Source of the DNA: Bradyrhizobium sp. URHD0069
GTDB taxonomy: Bacteria > Pseudomonadota > Alphaproteobacteria > Rhizobiales > Xanthobacteraceae
DNA: 64,000 nucleotides
Assembly (NCBI RefSeq): GCF_000701345.1
Contig: NZ_JNIJ01000023.1
Location: 1 to 64,000 of the forward strand
Reading direction: 5' to 3'
Shown piece by piece: positions 23,850 to 33,888 of this stretch; position 1 is the stretch's first letter; every line of letters begins with the position of its first letter. The notes below the pieces were generated by a model, which was not told the DNA's origin, made no database searches, and saw only the letters and a list, made by a program, of their open reading frames with translations. The position numbers and the translations under genes are program-made.

Positions 23850-25640
23850 TCAATTAGAAGCGCGCTTTGGAGGCGTTGCCGGCCACGACTTGATCAGCGC
23901 GTCGTAGTCGATGGTTTCGCCCTTCGGCTTTTCGTTTGCCAATTTACGCTGCGGCGCGATGGTGCGGTCCTTCTCGGCCTTCGCGAACCAGTATTCGGGC
24001 TTCTCTTTCTTGTTGAGCTTCGGCCCGCAGGCACCCTGCACGCCCGATTTCTCGAGGCGCTCCAGCACCGAGTCCTGCGCTGCCGCCAGCGAGTCCATCG
24101 CCGCCTGCGGCGTCTTCGCACCGGACGACGCATCGCCGATGTTCTGCCACCACAATTGAGCAAGCTTCGGATAGTCCGGCACGTTGTTGCCGGTCGGTGT
24201 CCACTGCACGCGTGCCGGCGAGCGGTAGAACTCGATCAGGCCGCCGAGTTTCGGCGCACGCTCGGTGAACGACTTGTCCCAGATGTCGGATTCACGGGTG
24301 AAAGTCAGTCCGACATGGCTCTTCTTGAGGCTCACCGTCTTGGAGTTGATGAACTGCAGATAAAGCCAGGCTGCCTTGCGGCGATCCGGCGGCGTGGACT
24401 TCAGCAGCGTCACGGAGCCGGCGTCCTGATAACCGAGCTTCATGCCTTCCTTCCAGTACGAACCGTGCGGAGACGGCGCCATACGCCATTTTGGCGTACC
24501 ATCCGCATTCACGACCGGGCCCGGCTTCACCATGTCGGCGGTGAAGGCGGTGTACCAGAAGATCTGCTGCGCGATTGCACCTTGCGCCGGCACCGGTCCC
24601 GACTCTGAGAAGGTCATGCCTTGCGCCTGCGGCGGGGCATACTTCTTCATCCACTCGAGATATTTGGTGATCGAATAGACCGCCGCCGGACCGTTGGTGT
24701 CGCCGCCGCGCTCGACGGATGAACCGACCGGACGACAGCCTTCCATGCGGATGCCCCATTCATCGACCGGCAGACCGTTCGGGATGCCCTTGTCGCCATT
24801 GCCGGCCATCGACAACCACGCGTCGGTGAAACGCCATCCCAGCGACGGATCCTTCTTGCCGTAGTCCATGTGGCCATAGACCTTGACGCCGTTGATCTCC
24901 TTGACGTCGTTGGTGAAGAATTCGGCGATGTCTTCATAGGCCGACCAGTTCACGGGCACGCCGAGCTCATAGCCATACTTGGCCTTGAACCTGGCCTTGT
25001 AGTCGGGGTTGCTGAACCAGTCATAGCGGAACCAATAGAGGTTGGCGAACTGCTGGTCGGGAAGCTGATAGAGCTTGCCGTCCGGGCCGGTCGTGAAGGA
25101 CTTGCCGATAAAGTCGTTGACGTCGAGCATAGGGTTGGTGACGTCCTTGCCTTCGCCGGCCATGTAGTCGGACAGGATGACCGTCTGTCCATAGCGGAAG
25201 TGCGTGCCGATCAGATCGGAATCGTTGATCCAGCCGTCATAGACGTTCTTTCCGGACTGCATCTGGGTCTGCAGCTTTTCAACCACGTCGCCTTCCTGGA
25301 TGACGTCGTGCTTGAGCTTGATGCCGGTGATTTCGCTAAACGCCTTCGCCAGGGTCCTGGCTTCATACTCGTGCGTCGCGATCGTTTCCGAGACGACGTT
25401 GATCTCCATTCCCTTGAATGGCTGAGCCGCCTTCTCGAACCATTGCAGTTCTTTCAACTGGTCGGCCTTGGACAGGGTCGAAGGTTGAAACTCGGTATCG
25501 ATCCACCTCTGCGCGGTCGCATCGTCAGCGAACGCTGGCGCGGCAATCGTCACAGAAGCCGCAATCAGCGCCGCAGCGCTGCTCATGGTCAGAAAACTAT
25601 TCTTGGTCAAAGGACCGTTCCTTCTTCTAAAGTGTCGCAT
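23850..25640 (-). CDS. glpV: glycerol ABC transporter, periplasmic binding protein
   Basis: A 596-residue extracellular solute-binding protein. A signal peptide (MSSAAALIAASVTIAAPAFA inside the first 37 residues) is followed by the bilobal binding domain of the sugar-binding type (GMEINVVSETIATHEYEART, SGKNVYDGWINDSDLIG, WKEGMKLGYQDAGSVTLLKS). It is longer than usual sugar-binding proteins, as in the GlpV of Rhizobium glycerol transporters. The ATG at 25640 has GGAGG seven bases before it. It is the last gene of the glp operon and should deliver glycerol to GlpP/GlpQ. The assignment rests mostly on the complete glp gene order. Confidence 0.88.
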   Translation of the reverse strand: MRHFRRRNGPLTKNSFLTMSSAAALIAASVTIAAPAFADDATAQRWIDTEFQPSTLSKADQLKELQWFEKAAQPFKGMEINVVSETIATHEYEARTLAKAFSEITGIKLKHDVIQEGDVVEKLQTQMQSGKNVYDGWINDSDLIGTHFRYGQTVILSDYMAGEGKDVTNPMLDVNDFIGKSFTTGPDGKLYQLPDQQFANLYWFRYDWFSNPDYKARFKAKYGYELGVPVNWSAYEDIAEFFTNDVKEINGVKVYGHMDYGKKDPSLGWRFTDAWLSMAGNGDKGIPNGLPVDEWGIRMEGCRPVGSSVERGGDTNGPAAVYSITKYLEWMKKYAPPQAQGMTFSESGPVPAQGAIAQQIFWYTAFTADMVKPGPVVNADGTPKWRMAPSPHGSYWKEGMKLGYQDAGSVTLLKSTPPDRRKAAWLYLQFINSKTVSLKKSHVGLTFTRESDIWDKSFTERAPKLGGLIEFYRSPARVQWTPTGNNVPDYPKLAQLWWQNIGDASSGAKTPQAAMDSLAAAQDSVLERLEKSGVQGACGPKLNKKEKPEYWFAKAEKDRTIAPQRKLANEKPKGETIDYDALIKSWPATPPKRASN

Positions 25641-25711
25641 GTTGTTTCCTCCGTTGCGGCTACAAACATATTCAGGCCCGGGTTGACCCCGGATCTGCTC
25701 TTCTTCGCGAG

Positions 25712-26038
25712 TCAGACGGTGCGGAAAATTGCAACGGCCGAAACAAGCGAAATCACAGTGGCGAGCCACAGGCTCGACAATTCAATCCCTTCTCCGATCG
25801 GAAGCGCCGCGATCGTGTCGGTGCCGACCAGCCCTATCCACACCAGATGAATGACGGCGGCCGTAATCAGCGAAATGAACAGGCGATCGCCGCGCGTTGT
25901 TGGAATGCGCAAGATGCCGACGCGTTCGGCTTCCGGATAGGCGACCGCAAGCCAGGTCATGACCGACAAAGTCATTGCAAGCAGCACGAAAAAGATCGCG
26001 GTCGGCGCCGTCCAGGCCATCCATGCAATGCTTTCCAT
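25712..26038 (-). CDS. glpU: small membrane subunit of the glycerol transporter
   Basis: A 108-residue protein with three predicted membrane helices (about 10-32, 53-73, 85-105), matching the DUF2160 family that accompanies rhizobial GlpSTPQ. It starts MESIAWMAWTAPTAIFFVLL and contains RIPTTRGDRLFISLITAAV. Its role is unknown; it may stabilise the permease pair. It is separated from glpQ by 213 bases holding a repeat element, unlike the overlapping junctions upstream. Confidence 0.88.
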   Translation of the reverse strand: MESIAWMAWTAPTAIFFVLLAMTLSVMTWLAVAYPEAERVGILRIPTTRGDRLFISLITAAVIHLVWIGLVGTDTIAALPIGEGIELSSLWLATVISLVSAVAIFRTV

Positions 26039-26090
26039 GGCACTTATTCCTTCCGCTCGTACGTCGCGGATTGCAGCCCGCTCTCAGCGG

Positions 26091-26208
26091 GTCGTCCCTG
26101 CGAAGGCAGGGACCCATAACCCCTGGCCCCAAAAGTGAAAAAAGGCCTCTGCTCCAGTGCCGAATTGAGAGTTCGCGCCGTATGGGTCCCTGCTTTCGCA
26201 GGGACGAC
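26091..26208. repeat. 118-base inverted-end element inside the glp operon
   Basis: It begins GTCGTCCCTGCGAAGGCAGG and ends with the inverted CCCTGCTTTCGCAGGGACGA. Two further elements with the same ends and nearly the same length lie at 45637-45750 and 60038-60155. Here it sits between glpQ and glpU and would form a strong RNA hairpin in the operon transcript. Confidence 0.8.
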
Positions 26209-26251
26209 TCGTTGAAACGCCTCGCAAAACCGGAATCGGTTCACCATCGGA

Positions 26252-27057
26252 CTAGACCCTGCCGAGCGCGAAGCCGCGCGCGATGTAGTTGCGGACAAAC
26301 CAGATCACCAGCGCGCCGGGGATGATGGTCAGGACGCCGGCCGCAGCCAGCAACCCCCAGTCCATTCCGGCCGCGGAGACGGTGCGGGTCATCACGGCCG
26401 AAATCGGCTTGGCGTCCACCGACGTCAGCGTGCGCGCCAACAGCAATTCGACCCAGGAAAACATGAAGCAGAAGAACGCCGCGACGCCGATCCCGCTGGC
26501 GATCAACGGCACCAGAATCTTGATAAAGAACCGCGGGAACGAATAGCCGTCGAGAAAAGCGGTCTCGTCGATCTCGCGCGGAACGCTCGAGACAAAGCCT
26601 TCGAGAATCCACACCGCGAGCGGCACATTGAAAATGCAATGCGCAAGCGCGACCGCCCACGGCGTATCGAACAGGTTGATCGCCGAATAGAGATTGAAGA
26701 ACGGTAGCGCAAAGACCGCTGCCGGCGCCATCCGGTTCGACAGCAGCCAGAAGAACAAATGCTTGTCGCCGAGGAAGCGATAACGCGAAAACGCGTAGGC
26801 TGCCGGCAGCGCCACCGAGATCGAGATGATGGTGTTGATGATCACATATTTCAGTGAATTGATGTAGCCGGAGTACCAGCTTTCGTCGGTGAAGATCCGC
26901 ATGTAGTTGGCGAGGGTCGGCTGATGCGGCCACAGCGTCATGGTCGAGACGATCTCGTAGTTGGTCTTGAAGCTCATGTTGACCAGCCAGTAGATCGGCA
27001 GCAGCAAAAAGATCAAAAACAGCGAGAGAATGAGGCGGCGGCCGGGGATCGAATGCA

Positions 27058-27061
<4 letters not shown>
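26252..27061 (-). CDS. glpQ: glycerol ABC transporter permease
   Basis: A 269-residue inner-membrane permease of the MalG type with six helices. The coupling loop is IDETAFLDGYSFPRFFIKIL (about 170-190), corresponding to the EAA motif that docks on the ATPase. The start is the ATG at 27061, which overlaps the glpP stop as ATGA; a second ATG follows at 27058. A frame open much further upstream is antisense to nothing real and was not used. It pairs with GlpP in the membrane. Confidence 0.92.
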
Positions 27062-27962
<901 letters not shown>

Positions 27963-27963
<1 letters not shown>

Positions 27964-29048
27964 TAGGCCGATCCCTCGATCAGGCGGCTGTCGGCATAGA
28001 CGTGAACGTGCGACGGGTCGAAGACCAGGCCGGCGACATTATCCGGAACCGAAAATCCCGGCGGCACCCGCGCCGCAAATTTGGCGTCGCCAATTCGCAC
28101 CCGCGCGAAGCGGATGCGGCCCAGATCATCGATCCGCTCGATGTTCGCCGACAGCAAGCCCGGGACGGGTTGTGCGACGTCGACGAATTCGGGGCGCACG
28201 CCGATCTCGATTCTAGCGCCAGCCGGCAAGCCGTCGTAATTCCGGTTCAATGCGATGGTGTGACCGTCGATCAGGGCCTCTCGGCCCCTGACCACCGCCG
28301 GCACGATGTTCATGCCGGGCGAGCCGATGAAATAACCGACAAAGGTATGTGCCGGCTTATCGAACAACTCAGCCGGCGTCCCGCTCTGCACCACGCGGCC
28401 GTCATGCATCACCACCACCGTGTCGGCGAATGTCAACGCCTCGGTCTGGTCATGCGTGACATAGATCATCGTGAGGTCGAGAGCGCGATGCAGCGCCTTG
28501 AGCTTCGACCTCAATTGCCATTTCAGCTCCGGGTCGATCACCGTCAGCGGTTCATCGAACAGCACCGCGGCTACATCGGATCGGACCAGTCCCCGGCCGA
28601 GCGAGATTTTCTGCTTGGCGTCGGCGGTCAGCCGCGTCGCCTTGCGCCCAAGATGCGGCGTCAGGTCGAGCAGACGCGCGATCTCCGCGACCCGCGCGTC
28701 GATCTCAGGCTTCGGCACGCCGCGATTCTTCAGCGGAAATGCCAGGTTCTGTCCGACCGTCATGGTGTCGTAGATCACCGGAAACTGGAACACCTGCGCG
28801 ATATTGCGCTTCTGGGTCGACAGCGGTGTGATATCGACGCCGTCGAACAGGATCTTGCCGCGCGACGGCGTGACGATACCCGAGATCAGATTGAGCAAGG
28901 TGGTCTTGCCGCAACCCGAAGGCCCGAGCAGCGCATAAGCGCCGCCCTGCCGCCAGGTCATCGAGATCGGCTTCAGCGCAAAGGATTCGGGATCGGCGGC
29001 ATTGCCGCTGTAAGAATGCGCGAGATCGACGAGGTCAATGCGGGCCAT
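27963..29048 (-). CDS. glpT: glycerol ABC transporter ATPase with degenerate signature
   Basis: A 361-residue MalK-type ATPase with a C-terminal TOBE-like regulatory domain (after about 235). Walker A is GPSGCGKT (42-49), the Q-loop glutamine is in QVFQF (about 88), Walker B is AAVLFDEP (160-167) and the switch histidine is in YVTHD (His199). The ABC signature, normally LSGGQ, reads LTADAKQK (140-147), so this subunit cannot complete a normal ATP site for its partner. The following KISLGRGLVRS keeps the usual helix. A GAGGG site lies 10 bases before the ATG, 12 bases after the glpS stop. Confidence 0.92.
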
Positions 29049-29060
29049 GCTGCATGTCCC

Positions 29061-30140
29061 TCACATCGCGCCCGGTGCGGCGACCAGGCGGCCGGCCGCG
29101 TCGAACACAAAGACATTATTCGGATCGAGCACGGCATCGAGCACGTGGCCGGGCGGGTATTCGTGCACGCCGTGCAGCACGGCGACCCAGTTCGAAGCAT
29201 CGCGATTGAGATGCACGAAGCTTTCCGAACCGGTGATTTCGGTGACAGTCACGGTGGCCTGAAACGCGTGGCGGCCGGCAATTCCCCTGGCGACCTCGAG
29301 CTGATGGGCGCGAAAGCCGACCCGGTAGGCGCCGTCGCCGAGGTTGGCGTAGAGGCCGGTAGCCGGCGCCTTCACGCCGCCGGCATACTGGACCGAGCCG
29401 TTGGTTTTTTCGATCAAGACGATATTGAGCGGCGGATCGGAAAATACCTGGGCGACGCGCAGGGTTTCGGGATGGCGGTAGACCTTCGGGGTCGCGCCGG
29501 CCTGCAGGACCTTGCCCTCCCACATGCAGACGGTACGGCCGCCAAGCAGCAACGCTTCGGAAGGCTCCGTCGTCGCGTAGACGAAGATCGCGCCGGATGC
29601 CTCAAAGATGCGCGGCAGTTCGGTGCGCAATTCCTCGCGCAGCTTGTAGTCGAGATTGGCGAGCGGCTCATCCAGCAGCACCAGATCGGCGCCCTTCACC
29701 AGCGCGCGCGCAATCGCCGTGCGCTGCTGCTGGCCGCCGGACAATTGCAGCGGCGTGCGATTCAAATATGGCTCCAGCCTCAGGAGCTTTGCGGCCTCCT
29801 GCACGCGCTTCTCGATTTCCGCACGCGGTTTACCCTGCACCCGCAGCGGCGAAGCGATGTTCTCATAGACGGTGAGAGAGGGGTAGTTGATGAACTGCTG
29901 GTAGACCATCGCCACCGAACGCTGCCGCACGTCGACGCCGGTGACATCCTTGCCGTCGACAAGGACGCGGCCGGTTGTCGGCTTGTCGAGACCGGCGAGC
30001 AGCCGCATGATCGAGGTCTTGCCCGACAGGGTTGGGCCCAGCAGCACGCTCAAGGTGCCGCGCTCCAGCGTCAGCGAGACGCCGCGAATGGTCGGGATAC
30101 CATCGACGGCGCGCGTGACGTTTTCGAGCGTAACGCTCAT
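29061..30140 (-). CDS. glpS: glycerol ABC transporter ATPase lacking the switch histidine
   Basis: A 359-residue MalK-type ATPase. Walker A is GPTLSGKT (35-42), the Q-loop is VYQQF (about 80), the signature is intact LSGGQQQR (133-140) and Walker B is LVLLDEP (153-159). Where other members have THD with the switch histidine, this protein has YATTEPSEAL, so position 191 is Thr. It is thus the mirror image of GlpT, which keeps the histidine but has lost the signature. The start overlaps the glpD stop as ATGA. Expected to form a heterodimer with GlpT that powers glycerol uptake. Confidence 0.92.
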   Translation of the reverse strand: MSVTLENVTRAVDGIPTIRGVSLTLERGTLSVLLGPTLSGKTSIMRLLAGLDKPTTGRVLVDGKDVTGVDVRQRSVAMVYQQFINYPSLTVYENIASPLRVQGKPRAEIEKRVQEAAKLLRLEPYLNRTPLQLSGGQQQRTAIARALVKGADLVLLDEPLANLDYKLREELRTELPRIFEASGAIFVYATTEPSEALLLGGRTVCMWEGKVLQAGATPKVYRHPETLRVAQVFSDPPLNIVLIEKTNGSVQYAGGVKAPATGLYANLGDGAYRVGFRAHQLEVARGIAGRHAFQATVTVTEITGSESFVHLNRDASNWVAVLHGVHEYPPGHVLDAVLDPNNVFVFDAAGRLVAAPGAM

Positions 30141-31681
30141 GTCCGCCCTCCTGCTTCGCGCAAGGGACTTTCAAGCGGGACACGATGGGCAGCAATCCAG
30201 TCGTCGATAGCGGCAATTTCACTGGCCGACAGTCGCAACCCAAGCTTGGATCGCCGCCACACGATGTCGTCGGCGGTGCAGGCCCACTCCCACGACATCA
30301 GGTACCTGACTTCGGCCTCCGTCAAGGTGGCGCCGAAGGACTGGCCGAGATCGCCGAGGGATTTCGCATTGCCGAGCAGCTTGCTGGCGCGGGTGCCGTA
30401 GGCGTGCGCCAGCCGGTTGGCGTGCGCGGCGGATAGAAACGGATAGTTGCGCATCAGTTCCGCCGTCAGCGCCGCAATCGCGGAAACGTCGAGGTCGCCG
30501 CCGGGCAACGGCGATTTTGCGGTCCAGCCTTCGCGCGCCTTGGCGCTGCGCAGATAAGGCGAAAGCCGTTCGAGCGCCTCCTCGGCGAGGCGGCGATAGG
30601 TCGTGATCTTGCCGCCGTAAATCGACAGCAGCGGAGCCCCGCCGGGGATGTCGAGTTCGAACACATAGTCGCGGGTCGCGGCCTTGGCTTCGCTGGCGCC
30701 GTCGTCATAGAGCGGACGAACGCCGGCATAGGTCCAGACCACGTCTTCGGGCGTGACCGGCTTTGCGAGATATTCGCTGACGGAATCGCAAAGATATTTT
30801 ATCTCTTCGGTCGAAGCTTTCACCTTGGCCGGGTCGCCATCAAAATCGCGATCCGTGGTGCCGATCAGCGTGAAATCGTCCTGATAGGGAATCACGAACA
30901 CGATGCGGCCGTCGCTGTTCTGAAACATGTAGGCACGGTCGTGCGCGTAGAGTTTTCGCACGACGATGTGGGAACCCTGCACCAGCCGCACCTTGGCTTT
31001 GGCGTTGACGCCCGCGCCCGCCGCCAGCACATCCTCGACCCACGGCCCGCCGGCGTTGACCAGCGCACGCGCGCTGATGGTACGGCGCTCGCCGCTCGAT
31101 GTGTCTTCGACCGTGACCTGCCAGATTTGATTCTCCTGCCTGATCTCGACCGCGCGTGAACGGGTGCGGATTTCGGCGCCGCGATCCGCCGCGTCCCGCG
31201 CGGTGAGAACCACCAGGCGAGCGTCATCGACGAAGCAGTCCGAATATTCGAAGCCTCTTGTATAGCGGTTGGGAATGAGCGGCTGACCGACCTCGTCCCG
31301 CGACAAATCGACCGAGCGCGTGGGCGGCAGCAGGTGCCGGCCGCCGATATGGTCGTACAGGAACAAGCCGAGGCGCAGCAGCCAGGCCGGGCGCAATCCT
31401 GCGTGGTGCGGCAAAACGAAACGAAGGGGGCGGATGATATGGGGCGCGATCTGCCAGAGGATTTCGCGCTCGATCAGCGCCTCGCGAACCAGCCGGAACT
31501 CATAATATTCCAGATAGCGCAGGCCGCCGTGCACCAGCTTGGTCGACCAGGACGACGTCCCGCTCGCCAAATCATTCATTTCACAAAGAAAAACAGAATT
31601 GCCTCGGCCAGCCGCATCGCGGGCGATGCCGCAGCCATTGACGCCGCCTCCGATGATAGCGAGGTCGTAAATCCGATCCAA
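30137..31681 (-). CDS. glpD: glycerol-3-phosphate dehydrogenase (FAD)
   Basis: A 514-residue flavoprotein that oxidises glycerol-3-phosphate to dihydroxyacetone phosphate and feeds electrons to quinone at the inner membrane. The FAD loop is IIGGGVNGCGIARDAAGRG (8-26), followed by LASGTSSWSTKLVHGGLRYL, the GlpD hallmark. DDARLVVLTARDAADRGAEI and the C-terminal helical domain (DDIVWRRSKLGLRLS) also fit. The start is a TTG at 31681 with GGGGAAAG 6 bases upstream. It is the first structural gene behind GlpR. A glycerol kinase gene, needed between transporter and GlpD, is not in the window. Confidence 0.94.
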   Translation of the reverse strand: MDRIYDLAIIGGGVNGCGIARDAAGRGNSVFLCEMNDLASGTSSWSTKLVHGGLRYLEYYEFRLVREALIEREILWQIAPHIIRPLRFVLPHHAGLRPAWLLRLGLFLYDHIGGRHLLPPTRSVDLSRDEVGQPLIPNRYTRGFEYSDCFVDDARLVVLTARDAADRGAEIRTRSRAVEIRQENQIWQVTVEDTSSGERRTISARALVNAGGPWVEDVLAAGAGVNAKAKVRLVQGSHIVVRKLYAHDRAYMFQNSDGRIVFVIPYQDDFTLIGTTDRDFDGDPAKVKASTEEIKYLCDSVSEYLAKPVTPEDVVWTYAGVRPLYDDGASEAKAATRDYVFELDIPGGAPLLSIYGGKITTYRRLAEEALERLSPYLRSAKAREGWTAKSPLPGGDLDVSAIAALTAELMRNYPFLSAAHANRLAHAYGTRASKLLGNAKSLGDLGQSFGATLTEAEVRYLMSWEWACTADDIVWRRSKLGLRLSASEIAAIDDWIAAHRVPLESPLREAGGRT

Positions 31682-31710
31682 CAGACGCTTTCCCCAGCGA
31701 TCGCTCGTTC

Positions 31711-31766
31711 GCTTTCGGCGATTTGGCTTTCGGTTTCAATTAAATCACAACGAAAAGCGAAAGCAA
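31711..31766 (-). promoter_or_regulatory. glpD promoter with probable GlpR operators
   Basis: On the minus strand TTGCTT (31766-31761) and TTTAAT (31744-31739) are spaced by 16 bases. Overlapping them are repeated DeoR-type half-sites: GCTTTCGG at 31711-31718 and 31726-31733 and the inverted GCGAAAGC at 31757-31764. Repression by GlpR, relieved by glycerol-3-phosphate, is inferred. Confidence 0.5.
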
Positions 31767-31793
31767 GTGAAAACGGGAAACCAACATCCTTCG

Positions 31794-31905
31794 AGACGCG
31801 CGCAAGAGCGCGCTCCTCATGATGAGGTGTTGGACTCCGGAGGTCTTAGGTCCTCATGGCGAGGAGCGCGGTAACGCCGTGCGTCTCGAACCATCAGGCC
31901 ATGGA
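31794..31905. repeat. dispersed repeat related to the 21957 and 56802 copies
   Basis: CCTTCGAGACGCGCGCAAGA leads into GCGCTCCTCATGATGAGG and a second half CCTCATGGCGAGGAGCGCGG then CGTCTCGAACCATCAGGCC. Both halves resemble the longer copies elsewhere. Confidence 0.6.
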
Positions 31906-31931
31906 CGCGGCAGACCCTGGCGGAAGTCGCT

Positions 31932-32762
31932 TCAGCGCAGGCGGGTGACGGTCGAAGAAGGCTCGGTGCCCGTTTCGTCGAGGTCGGATGCGGGCTTTTC
32001 CATCGCCTCGATCACCTCGATGCCGCGGTGATGGCAGATGCTGGCTAGCCCCGCCGGCAGCGCCGCGTCGGTGACAAAGGTCTGGATCTGGCTGATATGG
32101 GCGATGCGAACCGGCGCGCTGCGGCGCAGTTTCGTCGAGTCCGCTACCAGCATGACGCTGCGCGCATTGGCGATGATTGCCTGCGCCGCTTGAACCTCGC
32201 GATAGTCGAAATCCAACAGCGCGCCCTCCTCGTCGATCGCCGAGGCGCCGATGATGGCGTAATCGACCTTGAACTGGCCGATCAGGCTGATCGCGGTCGA
32301 GCCGATGACGGCGCCGTCAGCACGGCGCACCGCGCCGCCGGCCACGATCACCTCGATCCGCGGATGTCTGTAAAGCAGCATCGCCACATTGAGATTATTG
32401 GTGATGACCAACAGGTCCTCATGCGAGGTCAGCGCGCTTGCGACCTCTTCGGTGGTGGTGCCGATGTTGATGAAAAGCGAGCAGCCGTTGGGAATCTGCT
32501 GCGCCGCGGCCGCGCCGATGGCTTTCTTCTCCTCGGCGGCGACGAACCGGCGCGCTTCATAGGCGAGGTTCTCGACGCCGGAGGCAATGATGGCGCCGCC
32601 ATGAATCCGGGTCAACGACCTGTGATCGCACAGGTCGTTGAGATCCTTGCGGATGGTCTGGGCGGAAACCTCGAAACGCCGGGCGAGATCCTCCACCATC
32701 ACCCGGCCAAAGGCGCGGGCGATATTGAGGATTTCATTTTGGCGGTGAGTTAGTCCGGTCAC
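31932..32762 (-). CDS. glpR: DeoR-family repressor of the glycerol operon
   Basis: A 276-residue DeoR-type regulator. The winged helix-turn-helix is at the N-terminus (VEDLARRFEVSAQTIRKDLN, about 23-42), followed by LTRIHGGAI; the sugar-phosphate binding domain shows NIGTTTEEVASAL (about 99-111), VAGGAVRRADGAVIGSTAI and GASAIDEEGALLDFD. The start is a GTG at 32762 preceded by GAGGTG. It precedes glpD by 250 bases on the same strand, the usual place for GlpR in rhizobial glycerol loci. Confidence 0.9.
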   Translation of the reverse strand: MTGLTHRQNEILNIARAFGRVMVEDLARRFEVSAQTIRKDLNDLCDHRSLTRIHGGAIIASGVENLAYEARRFVAAEEKKAIGAAAAQQIPNGCSLFINIGTTTEEVASALTSHEDLLVITNNLNVAMLLYRHPRIEVIVAGGAVRRADGAVIGSTAISLIGQFKVDYAIIGASAIDEEGALLDFDYREVQAAQAIIANARSVMLVADSTKLRRSAPVRIAHISQIQTFVTDAALPAGLASICHHRGIEVIEAMEKPASDLDETGTEPSSTVTRLR

Positions 32763-32941
32763 GATGGCACCTCAGACAAAGAGGGCCTTATGGTGCGGCC
32801 GTTCCGGCATCCGGTCAACAAGGCAAATCGGCTTCAAAGGCGGATGGAACAGGCCGGTTAGCGGACTTGATGACCGGAACAAATCGGCGCAATGTCAATC
32901 GGGAGCTGACGAGCCAACGATCTTGGCTGGGGTCTCGGACA

Positions 32942-33772
32942 ATGCCCGCTTCATCGATAGGACGAATAGTCCTGCCGTCTCTGGCGCTTGTTGCGGCATC
33001 TTGTGCAGCAGTCGTCTTCGGCATCGCGCACATACAGCGCGAGCCGCCGGTCGAAACGAAAGCCGCGGTCGCCGCGCCGCCTGCATTGGGCGCTCGAGAC
33101 GAGGGCTCGGCCGCGCTCGCAACGGCAGAAGCCGAAGCCAACGCCGTGGGAACTGCACTTGCCGGATCGCCCGGCTCGGCGGTAGCGGATGAGTCCGTGC
33201 CCGTCTTTGACATTGCCCGCATTGAGCGAACGGGTGACGCGGTCATCGCCGGCAGGGCTCGGCCAGGGGCGGTCGTGGAATTGCTGCGCAATGGCGAACA
33301 CCATCATCGAGAGGTCGCAGATCAATCTGGACAATTCGTGATGGTCCCTCCCCGGCTTCCCCGTGGAAACTACGAGCTGACGTTGAGGTCCAGACAGCCG
33401 GACGGCAGGCAGGAAACCTCCAAACAGAGCGTGGTGGTCGCGTTAGACGAGGTGGAGCCCAACTCCGGCGCGGTCCAATCGCGCGCCGAGGTGCCGTTCA
33501 ATGTTCCGGAGACGGCGGTGGCAAACCGACAGCCGCCGCACGCGACTGCCGCCACCCCTCCGTCAGATGGAGGCTCGTCGTCCGCCGTTGACGCGCCCAA
33601 GGTCACGACCAGGGTCGTATCGCGTGGCGACAGCCTCTGGCGCATCAGCCACATCACTTACGGCGCGGGCATGCGATATGCCATCGTTTACAAAGCGAAC
33701 CGAGAACAGATCCGAAATCCAAATCGTATTTATCCCGGCCAGATCTTTGTCCTTCCTATGAACGCGCGCTGA
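32942..33772 (+). CDS. LysM-domain membrane-anchored protein
   Basis: A 276-residue protein with one N-terminal membrane helix (about 8-30), a long low-complexity Ala/Pro region with a short beta-rich segment (DAVIAGRARPGAVVELLRNG) and a C-terminal LysM domain (VVSRGDSLWRISHITYGAGM then NRIYPGQIFVLPM). LysM binds peptidoglycan, so the protein is likely anchored in the inner membrane and reaches the wall. The start is uncertain: ATG at 32942 begins just before the helix, another ATG lies at 32870. It is divergent from glpR. Confidence 0.8.
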   Translation: MPASSIGRIVLPSLALVAASCAAVVFGIAHIQREPPVETKAAVAAPPALGARDEGSAALATAEAEANAVGTALAGSPGSAVADESVPVFDIARIERTGDAVIAGRARPGAVVELLRNGEHHHREVADQSGQFVMVPPRLPRGNYELTLRSRQPDGRQETSKQSVVVALDEVEPNSGAVQSRAEVPFNVPETAVANRQPPHATAATPPSDGGSSSAVDAPKVTTRVVSRGDSLWRISHITYGAGMRYAIVYKANREQIRNPNRIYPGQIFVLPMNAR

Positions 33773-33888
33773 AAAGCGGCGGCAATTCTACGATGTCGCT
33801 GGCGGTAGGACGCGGAGCGGTTTCCGCATTCGTCGGGCCGTGAACGGACTTCCGTGTCGGTCACGTCGAGGGCTCGGGTTGAAAGTCG

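Noticed and set aside
28002..30401. A 799-codon open frame on the plus strand
   Set aside because: It is antisense to glpT, glpS and the end of glpD, whose motifs are unmistakable; the product is low-complexity Arg/Asp/His-rich and matches nothing. High GC gives such shadows.
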